Assembly (NCBI GenBank): GCA_002348905.1
Contig: DEBW01000026.1
Location: 329 to 12,301, forward strand
DNA length: 11,973 bases
Source: Ruminococcus flavefaciens
Lineage (GTDB): Bacteria; Bacillota; Clostridia; Oscillospirales; Ruminococcaceae
Reading direction: 5' to 3'
Shown: piece by piece, positions 1-5,406 of the stretch
Layout of the letters: each line of letters begins with the position of its first letter
Position numbering within the stretch: position 1 is the stretch's first letter
Notes under the pieces: model-generated
Seen by the model: only the letters and a program-made list of their open reading frames with translations
Databases searched by the model: none
What the model was told of the DNA's origin: nothing
Program-made: the position numbers and the translations under genes

Positions 1-729
1 ATCTTCGGTGTAAACGTCCGCTACGGAAAGCCTCTCGCAGCCGGTATGGTCGGCGGTGCAGCAGGTGCTATGGTAGCTTCAATCATGAAGGTTTACGCTA
101 CAGCTAACGGTGTTACTGGTTTATTCGGTTTCCTCATCACAACAGACTGTTTCATGGGATACCTCTTTACAATGGTAGTTTCTACTGCTGTTGCATTCGC
201 AGTATCATGGGTACTCTTCAAGGACAAGAAGCCTGCTGCTGCTCCTGATGTTGCTGCAAATGCTGAGTATGACGAGAACTGCGTATACTCCCCTCTCAAA
301 GGCAGAGTTATCGCTATGAAGGACGTTCCGGACGAGACATTCTCAAAGGAAGTTCTCGGCAAGGGCGTTGCTATAGAGCCAACTGAAGGCAAGGTAGTTG
401 CTCCGGCTGATGCTGAGATCAGCACACTTTTCGATACAAACCACGCTATCGGTCTTACCCTTGATAACGGCATGGAGATACTCATCCACATCGGTATCAA
501 TACCGTTGAAATGGGCGGCGAAGGCTTTACAAGCCACGTATTTGAAGGCGCAAAGGTAAAGAGAGGTCAGACACTCATTACTTTCGATCCTGAGCTTATC
601 AAGGAAAAGGGCTACAGTATTATAACTCCGGTCATCATAACAAATGTTGATGACTATGCAGAGATAAATCAGACCGCTCATGACAATGTTTTCCTCCTCG
701 GAAAGATAATAGAGACACAAAAGGACTGA
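1..729 (+). CDS. scrA: PTS sucrose-type EIIBCA permease, C-terminal part (end of EIIC plus EIIA)
   Basis: The 5' end lies outside the window; frame 1 is open from base 1, giving 242 visible codons to a TGA at 727-729. The first ~75 residues are hydrophobic and Gly/Ala-rich, with at least two membrane segments, and match the end of an EIIC channel. An Ala/Pro-rich linker (KKPAAAP) follows, then a complete glucose-type EIIA domain from about base 283. EIIA hallmarks are the support histidine in TNHAIGL (codon 442-444) and the phosphorylated histidine in ILIHIGINTVE (codon 487-489), followed by GGEGF. By family knowledge, EIIA takes phosphate from HPr and passes it through EIIB to the incoming sugar. 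Sucrose is inferred from the adjacent hydrolase and fructokinase; the visible sequence alone does not exclude another glucoside. Lysine is AAG in 15 of 16 codons, a bias typical of high expression. Confidence 0.88.
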   Translation: MFGVNVRYGKPLAAGMVGGAAGAMVASIMKVYATANGVTGLFGFLITTDCFMGYLFTMVVSTAVAFAVSWVLFKDKKPAAAPDVAANAEYDENCVYSPLKGRVIAMKDVPDETFSKEVLGKGVAIEPTEGKVVAPADAEISTLFDTNHAIGLTLDNGMEILIHIGINTVEMGGEGFTSHVFEGAKVKRGQTLITFDPELIKEKGYSIITPVIITNVDDYAEINQTAHDNVFLLGKIIETQKD

Positions 730-2069
730 TGGATATGAAAAACAACTGGAGACAAAAGCTCCACCTTGAGCCTCAGAAAGGCTGGCTGAATGATCCTAAC
801 GGACTGTCCTACTTTAATGGCAATTACCATGTTTACTTCCAGTTTTCACCGGACAGTCCGCTTGGCAGCGGAGATAAATGCTGGGGACACTGGCAGAGTG
901 CCGACCTGCTGGACTGGCAGTTCACCGGCACTGTTCTCCGCCCGGATATCCCCGAGGACAGAAACGGCGTATACTCAGGCTGCGGCATCGTTGAAAATGA
1001 TGTCCTGCACCTGTTCTATACAGGTAACGTAAAAGAAGAAGGAGACTACGATTACATCCGCTCCGGCAGAGGAGCGAATGTGATCTCCGTTACCACTAAG
1101 AATGGACATGATATGAGCAAAAAGCAAGTTCTGCTGCGAAATGCTGATTATCCCGATAACTGTTCATGTCATGTCCGTGATCCTAAAGTATGGAAGGACG
1201 GCAATGTGTACCGCATGGTACTCGGCGCACGTACTCTTGATGATAAAGGCTGTGTACTTTTCTACAGCTCAGAAGATCTTAAAAACTGGAAATACGACAA
1301 GACTCTCAGTGTTCCTGATTTCGGCTATATGTGGGAGTGTCCGGACTATCTGAATATAGACGGGCGCAACTACCTCAGCGTATCTCCGCAGGGACTTCCG
1401 CATGAGAAATACCGCTTTCAGAATGTCTACAGCTCCGGCTGTTTCAAAGTTGACGGCGATAAACTCTCAGACTATCAGGAATGGGACTACGGTTTTGATT
1501 TCTATGCTCCGCAGACATTCAAAGCTCCCGACGGAAGAAATATCATCATCGGCTGGATGGGTATAGGAGACATCCCCTATCATAACCCGACTGCGGCACT
1601 TGGCTGGCAGCACTGTCTGACTGTTCCCCGTGAGATCATGACCGACAAGAACGGTCAGCTGCTTCAAAGACCTGTCAGCGAACTGCAAAAGCTAAGAAAA
1701 GACAAAAATGACTTAATATCAGGCATGAAAGTTCAGCTCCCGTTTGAGCTTCTTGCTGAATGTGAAGATGAATTCTACCTGAGACTGAATGAGTATCTGT
1801 ATATGGAGTATTTAAACGGCGTTTTCATTCTTGAATTTACCGACAGCGCTGTCGGATGCGGAAGAACAATACGCAGGGCAAAGCTTGAACGCTGCCGTAA
1901 GATACACATACTTGCTGATACTTCTTCAATTGAGATATTCCTTGACCACGGCGAAAAAGTTCTCAGCACACGCTTCTATCCTGACGCTGCGGACGTTACG
2001 CTGACTTTCAGCGGCCTGAGCGGAAATATATTCCAACTCAATGAAATGGAGGTAAAGTCCAATGGATAA
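729..2069 (+). CDS. scrB: Sucrose-6-phosphate hydrolase (GH32, cytoplasmic)
   Basis: The 446-aa protein is a near-typical length for GH32 sucrose-6-phosphate hydrolase. Motifs in order are WLNDPNG with the nucleophile Asp22, HVRDPKVW with Asp151 of the RDP motif, and MWECPDYL with the acid/base Glu203. DFYAPQTF and GWQHCLTVPRE, both usual in this family, come next. The last ~110 residues form the beta-sandwich domain, including SSIEIFLDHGE. There is no signal peptide, so it acts in the cytoplasm on the PTS product, giving glucose-6-phosphate and fructose. The ATG shares its A with the upstream TGA stop (TGATG), and an AAAAGGA site sits about 5 bases upstream, so translational coupling is likely. 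A second ATG two codons later is possible but less well spaced. Codon use differs from the transporter: AAA is the commoner lysine codon. Free sucrose or short fructans as additional substrates cannot be excluded from sequence. Confidence 0.93.
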   Translation: MDMKNNWRQKLHLEPQKGWLNDPNGLSYFNGNYHVYFQFSPDSPLGSGDKCWGHWQSADLLDWQFTGTVLRPDIPEDRNGVYSGCGIVENDVLHLFYTGNVKEEGDYDYIRSGRGANVISVTTKNGHDMSKKQVLLRNADYPDNCSCHVRDPKVWKDGNVYRMVLGARTLDDKGCVLFYSSEDLKNWKYDKTLSVPDFGYMWECPDYLNIDGRNYLSVSPQGLPHEKYRFQNVYSSGCFKVDGDKLSDYQEWDYGFDFYAPQTFKAPDGRNIIIGWMGIGDIPYHNPTAALGWQHCLTVPREIMTDKNGQLLQRPVSELQKLRKDKNDLISGMKVQLPFELLAECEDEFYLRLNEYLYMEYLNGVFILEFTDSAVGCGRTIRRAKLERCRKIHILADTSSIEIFLDHGEKVLSTRFYPDAADVTLTFSGLSGNIFQLNEMEVKSNG

Positions 2070-3024
2070 CAATACTCTTATAGCAATTGGTGAAGCTCTT
2101 ATAGATTTTATCCCTGACAAGCGTGGATGCAGCTTTGATGAAGTTACTGCTTTCGCCCCGAAACTCGGCGGTGCTCCTGCTAATGTATGCGGAGCTTATG
2201 CAAAACTCGGCGGAAAGTCACGTATGCTCACTCAGCTTGGCAATGACCCGTTTGGTCACAAGATCATGAAAGAGCTGGAAGAATACGGCGTTGATACCTC
2301 ATGCATAAGTCTCACCGACAGAGCAAATACTGCTCTTGCATTCGTCAGCCTCAACGCTGACGGCGGAAGAACTTTCTCATTCTACAGAAAGCCGTCCGCA
2401 GATATGCTCTATACTCCTGCAAATATAAGTGAAAATGCCTTCAAGGACGCTTATGCTCTTCACTTTTGCAGCGTTTCTCTCGGAGACTTCCCGATGAAAG
2501 AGGCTCACCGCCATGCTATCGCTGAGATCAAAAAATGCGGCGGACTTGTAAGTTTTGATCCGAATCTGAGATTTCAGCTATGGGAAAACCACGAAGCTCT
2601 GAAAAAAACTGTGCTTGAATTTCTTCCTCTTGCCCATATCCTCAAACTCTCTGACGAGGAGCTTGAGTTCATCACCGGCAAAAACAATATCGAAGATGCT
2701 CTGCCCGACCTGTTTATCGGCAGTGTCAAAATGGTGATATATACCTGCGGCAAGTGTGGAGCTCACGCATATACAAAAAATAATTCTGCTCACAGTCCGG
2801 CACGTAAAGTTGACGTACTGGATACCACAGGCGCTGGTGACGGTTTCATCGGCTCATTCCTGTGGATGCTGAACAGAGCCGGTATAAATGCCGGCAATAT
2901 CGAAAATATCCACGAAAGCACTCTCAGGGAATGTCTGGACTTTTCAAACGAATTTTGCACCAGAAGCGTTCAGAAAGCCGGAGCTATAGATTCTTACCCT
3001 GACATGAGCGACTATACTATATAA
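2062..3024 (+). CDS. scrK: Fructokinase (PfkB/ribokinase family)
   Basis: The 320-aa protein has both PfkB family signatures. The N-terminal glycine-rich motif is LGGAPANVCGAYAKLGG (about residues 35-51). The C-terminal motif is DTTGAGDGF, with catalytic base Asp260 and an anion hole at GAGD. It starts IAIGEALIDF, as in bacterial fructokinases, and carries KLSDEELEFITG around 195-206. It is expected to convert fructose and ATP to fructose-6-phosphate in the cytoplasm, using the free fructose released by the preceding hydrolase. The gene overlaps that hydrolase by 8 bases (ATGGATAA), and a GGAGG site inside the upstream gene at 2048-2052 supports the ATG at 2062. The stop codon runs into the ribosome binding site of the HPr gene. 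Family alone cannot separate fructose from other ketose or nucleoside substrates; the operon context makes fructose most likely. Confidence 0.93.
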   Translation: MDNNTLIAIGEALIDFIPDKRGCSFDEVTAFAPKLGGAPANVCGAYAKLGGKSRMLTQLGNDPFGHKIMKELEEYGVDTSCISLTDRANTALAFVSLNADGGRTFSFYRKPSADMLYTPANISENAFKDAYALHFCSVSLGDFPMKEAHRHAIAEIKKCGGLVSFDPNLRFQLWENHEALKKTVLEFLPLAHILKLSDEELEFITGKNNIEDALPDLFIGSVKMVIYTCGKCGAHAYTKNNSAHSPARKVDVLDTTGAGDGFIGSFLWMLNRAGINAGNIENIHESTLRECLDFSNEFCTRSVQKAGAIDSYPDMSDYTI

Positions 3025-3037
3025 AGGAGTTTTTACT

Positions 3038-3295
3038 ATGAAGGAATTTAACTATACTATCAAGGACGCAGTCGGCATCCATGCAAGACCAGCAGGTCAG
3101 CTCGTAAAGCTCATTAAAGGCTTAGGAAGCACCGTTACTATCACTAAGGGCGACAAGACAGTAAACGCTACTCAGCTCATGAAGCTCATGGGAATGGGCA
3201 TAAAGTGCGGCGATACTGTTACTTTCAAGGTAGAAGGCGGCGACGAGGAAGCTTCTGCAAACGCTGTCGAAGAGTTCATGAACGCTAATTTATAA
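3038..3295 (+). CDS. ptsH: Phosphocarrier protein HPr (Gln at position 46)
   Basis: The 85-aa protein has the usual HPr length. The active-site motif GIHARPAG carries His15, which takes phosphate from Enzyme I and gives it to the EIIA domain, with Arg17 beside it. The region VNATQLMKLMGMGIKCGD aligns without gaps to the regulatory helix of Firmicute HPr, but position 46 is Gln (Thr45, Gln46, Leu47) where HPr kinase normally phosphorylates Ser46. Phosphotransfer should therefore work, while control through the seryl phosphate is probably absent or changed. The gene starts 13 bases after the fructokinase stop with AAGGAG at 3024-3029. Lysine is AAG in 8 of 9 codons, so strong expression is likely; the site downstream of three other sugar genes fits co-transcription, with no clear separate promoter seen. 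Confidence 0.96.
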   Translation: MKEFNYTIKDAVGIHARPAGQLVKLIKGLGSTVTITKGDKTVNATQLMKLMGMGIKCGDTVTFKVEGGDEEASANAVEEFMNANL

Positions 3296-3313
3296 GAAAG
3301 GAGGCGGCGGATC

Positions 3314-4948
3314 ATGTTAAAGTTTCAGGGAAAAGGAGTTTACGGCGCAATAGCCGTTGGAAAAGTCTCGCTGTTCAAGCGGCAGGAAGCTCAGGTTCGC
3401 CGCATTCATGTCAGCAATGTAAAAGAGGAGCTTGAAAAGCTCTCAGAAGCCAAGAGCAAGGCTATCGAACAGCTCAGCGCTATATACGAAAAAGCACTTA
3501 TTGAAGTCGGCGAGACTAATGCTCAGATATTCGAGATACACATGATGATGATCGAGGACGATGATTACAACGAGTCTATCATAAATATCATCGAAACTCA
3601 GTCAGTCAATGCAGAGTATGCTGTTGCAGTAACTGCCGACAACTTCGCAGAAATGTTCAGTTCAATGGACGATTCCTATATGCAGGCAAGAGCCTCTGAT
3701 GTCAGGGACATATCAAACCGTATAATCGCCTGCATGAATGCTTCTGACGGTGGCAATGAAATGTCAGGAGAAAAAATGATCGTCTGCGCTGACGACCTTG
3801 CTCCAAGCGAGACAGTCTCCCTCGATAAAGACAAAGTTCTCGCATTTGTTACAGCCTTCGGTTCATCAAATTCTCATACCGCTATACTTGCGAGAAATAT
3901 GAACATACCGGCTGTTATATGCGCCGGCGAGGAGTTTCTCAGCTCCATAAAAGACGGCGACAAACTTATTGTTGACGGTCACACAGGCACAATAATCCTC
4001 GATCCGGATGAAGATACAGAAAAGGCTATGCTGGCTAAACAGTCTGACGATGCACGTAAGAAACAGCTCCTGCAAGAGCTGAAAGGCAAGGAAAACGTTA
4101 CTATCGACGGCACTAAGATAAACGTTTTCGCCAATATCGGCGGTGTTGACGGTATCGGAGCTGTTCTTGCAAACGATGCCGGCGGTATAGGTCTTTTCCG
4201 AAGCGAATTCCTTTACCTCGAAAGCGAGGACTACCCTACCGAAGACCAGCAGTTCAACGCATATAAACGAGTAATAGAAAGCATGGCTGGTAAAAAGGTA
4301 ATAATCCGCACCCTTGATATCGGTGCAGATAAACAGATAGGCTATTTCGGACTCGAAAAGGAGGATAATCCTGCTCTCGGATTCAGAGCTATAAGGATAT
4401 GTCTTACCCGTCCGGAAATATTTAAAACTCAGTTAAGGGCTTTGTACCGTGCCTCAGCATTTGGCACTCTGGGTATCATGTTCCCGATGATAACAAGCGT
4501 ATCAGAAGTGGAAAAGATACTGAGTATTTGCGATGAGGTCAAGGCTGAGCTCACAAGAGAAGGCATACCGTTCAGCAAAAATGTTGAAATCGGTGTAATG
4601 GTCGAAACTCCGGCAGCAGCCGTGATAAGCGACCTGCTTGCACCTATGGTGGACTTCTTCAGTGTCGGTACAAATGATCTTACACAGTACACTCTCGCCT
4701 GCGACAGGCAGAATTCAAAGCTCGAACCATTCTGCGATACTCACCATGAAGCTATACTCCGCCTGATAAAAATGTCAGCGGATAACGCCCATAAACACGG
4801 CGCATGGATCGGAATATGCGGCGAACTTGCAGCCGATACTTCACTTACTGAGACTTTCCTGCGTATGGGTATCGACGAACTTTCAGTTTCAGCTCCGTAT
4901 GTCCTGCCGCTAAGAGATACTATCCGCAAGATTGACCTTTCAAGATAG
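3314..4948 (+). CDS. ptsI: PTS Enzyme I (phosphoenolpyruvate-protein phosphotransferase)
   Basis: The 544-aa protein is slightly shorter than the usual ~570 residues but has all functional parts. The N-terminal half holds the HPr-binding helical region (about 30-145) and the swivelling phosphohistidine domain with SNSHTAILAR, active His188. The C-terminal half is the PEP-binding barrel: GLFRSEFL with Arg296, IIRTLDIGADK with Arg332, VETPAAA, VGTNDLTQYTL (451-461) and GICGELA with Cys502. These positions match the classical enzyme closely. It moves phosphate from PEP to His15 of HPr in the cytoplasm and drives the uptake system encoded upstream. The start follows AAGGAGG at 3298-3304, and only 18 bases separate it from the HPr stop. 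It is the last gene of the operon; a large inverted repeat begins 14 bases after its TAG stop. Nothing suggests truncation. Confidence 0.97.
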   Translation: MLKFQGKGVYGAIAVGKVSLFKRQEAQVRRIHVSNVKEELEKLSEAKSKAIEQLSAIYEKALIEVGETNAQIFEIHMMMIEDDDYNESIINIIETQSVNAEYAVAVTADNFAEMFSSMDDSYMQARASDVRDISNRIIACMNASDGGNEMSGEKMIVCADDLAPSETVSLDKDKVLAFVTAFGSSNSHTAILARNMNIPAVICAGEEFLSSIKDGDKLIVDGHTGTIILDPDEDTEKAMLAKQSDDARKKQLLQELKGKENVTIDGTKINVFANIGGVDGIGAVLANDAGGIGLFRSEFLYLESEDYPTEDQQFNAYKRVIESMAGKKVIIRTLDIGADKQIGYFGLEKEDNPALGFRAIRICLTRPEIFKTQLRALYRASAFGTLGIMFPMITSVSEVEKILSICDEVKAELTREGIPFSKNVEIGVMVETPAAAVISDLLAPMVDFFSVGTNDLTQYTLACDRQNSKLEPFCDTHHEAILRLIKMSADNAHKHGAWIGICGELAADTSLTETFLRMGIDELSVSAPYVLPLRDTIRKIDLSR

Positions 4949-4961
4949 ATAGCTACCCCTG

Positions 4962-5103
4962 ACTCCGGCATTGACCACAATATCAATATGAAAGCACACA
5001 CCCTTTTAACGGGGCAGACCTTTACTTATAAAGGTTCTTCCCCGTTAAAGGCAAGTACCTCAGTATCGATATTGCGGTCAGTGCCGGAGTTTAATTAAAT
5101 TAT
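4962..5103 (+). terminator. Large nested inverted repeat after ptsI, probable operon terminator
   Basis: Arm 4962-4989 pairs with 5063-5090 over 28 positions: 24 Watson-Crick pairs, 2 T-G wobbles (4971/5081 and 4989/5063) and 2 A-C mismatches (4977/5075 and 4985/5067). The outer ends read ACTCCGGCA and TGCCGGAGT. About 73 bases lie between the arms, and a second hairpin sits at their centre. The right arm is followed by TTTAATTAAATT, which is weaker than a normal terminator T-run. Position and stability favour a transcription end or mRNA 3'-end stabiliser for the sugar operon. A REP- or MITE-like repeat or a small structured RNA is also possible. Confidence 0.5.
5005..5049 (+). repeat. Inner hairpin of the nested palindrome
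   Basis: TTTAACGGGG (5005-5014) pairs perfectly with CCCCGTTAAA (5040-5049). After a small internal loop, ACCTTTA (5018-5024) pairs with TAAAGGT (5029-5035) around the four-base loop CTTA. The bases just after it are AAGGCAAG-like and not T-rich, so this hairpin alone is not a classical rho-independent terminator. It lies at the centre of the longer repeat 4962-5090, making a rod with one or more large internal loops. Confidence 0.85.
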
Positions 5104-5267
5104 AAGTGATTATAGTAAATTTTGCATAAAAAATAGGCGTTTATTTATCACTCGTAGTAAAATATTGATATAGTCATTTGTAACAATAAAACATATTTTC
5201 AAATCGTTTTTATTGCCGTTTTGTGCAAAATACCTGCGTTTCATCCACTGAATATTCGTTTTGTGGG
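5104..5267. other. AT-rich noncoding region with imperfect repeats
   Basis: No gene is supported here. Visible structure includes an imperfect direct repeat about 99 bases apart: 5120-5144 and 5219-5244 share TTTTG, AAATA and GCGTTT in the same order. The second copy contains the palindrome TTTTG-TG-CAAAA (5219-5230). A weak hairpin joins CAATAAAAC (5184-5192) to GTTTTTATTG (5206-5215). These lie upstream of the promoter and could be operator or UP-element sequence, but AT-rich DNA makes such matches by chance. Confidence 0.4.
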
Positions 5268-5296
5268 TTGTTAGCGCCAAATAATTTTAATATAAT
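5268..5296 (+). promoter_or_regulatory. Sigma-A-type promoter for the secreted enzyme genes
   Basis: The -35 element TTGTTA (5268-5273, 4 of 6 to consensus) is followed by exactly 17 bases and a perfect -10 element TATAAT (5291-5296). Transcription would start near 5303, giving a leader of about 104 bases before the start codon at 5407. The sequence upstream is AT-rich. This is the best promoter match in the noncoding region and is correctly placed to serve both downstream genes. Confidence 0.65.
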
Positions 5297-5302
5297 GTTA
5301 AT

Positions 5303-5406
5303 ATAGTTTAATATGTAGGCGAAATATATATGCAATTTGACGGGAAATTTATTGCATATTATTCAGAAAGAATAAATATATCGCCTGCAATGAAGGGGTT
5401 TTTATC
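5303..5406 (+). promoter_or_regulatory. Structured 5' leader upstream of the beta-helix enzyme gene
   Basis: TGTAGGCGA (5314-5322) pairs with TCGCCTGCA (5381-5389), nine pairs with one T-G wobble. Inside it ATATGCAAT (5328-5336) pairs perfectly with ATTGCATAT (5351-5359). A competing small hairpin AATTT/AAATT (5334-5338 with 5345-5349) is possible. The outer stem ends three bases before the ribosome binding site GAAGGGG (5392-5398), which sits 8 bases before the ATG. The fold may stabilise the mRNA or expose or hide the ribosome site; no known riboswitch class was recognised. Confidence 0.5.

Noticed and set aside
93..720. Open minus-strand frames opposite the permease gene
   Set aside because: They lie wholly opposite a strongly supported PTS gene, have no ribosome binding site or recognisable family, and result from the codon bias of the real gene.
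3011..3060. Exact 10-base direct repeat ACTATACTAT at 3011-3020 and 3051-3060 around the HPr start
   Set aside because: Both copies encode similar short peptides (DYTI and NYTI) in two confirmed genes; chance and codon preference explain it, and no operator symmetry is present.
5219..5230. Catabolite repression (cre) site at TTTTGTGCAAAA
   Set aside because: It lacks the central CG and the flanking pattern of the cre consensus, so only a generic palindrome can be claimed.
5337..5365. Second promoter with -35 TTGACG at 5337-5342
   Set aside because: At 17-base spacing the -10 is only TATTCA (3 of 6), and TATTAT is only 14 bases away; the TTGTTA/TATAAT pair upstream is much better.
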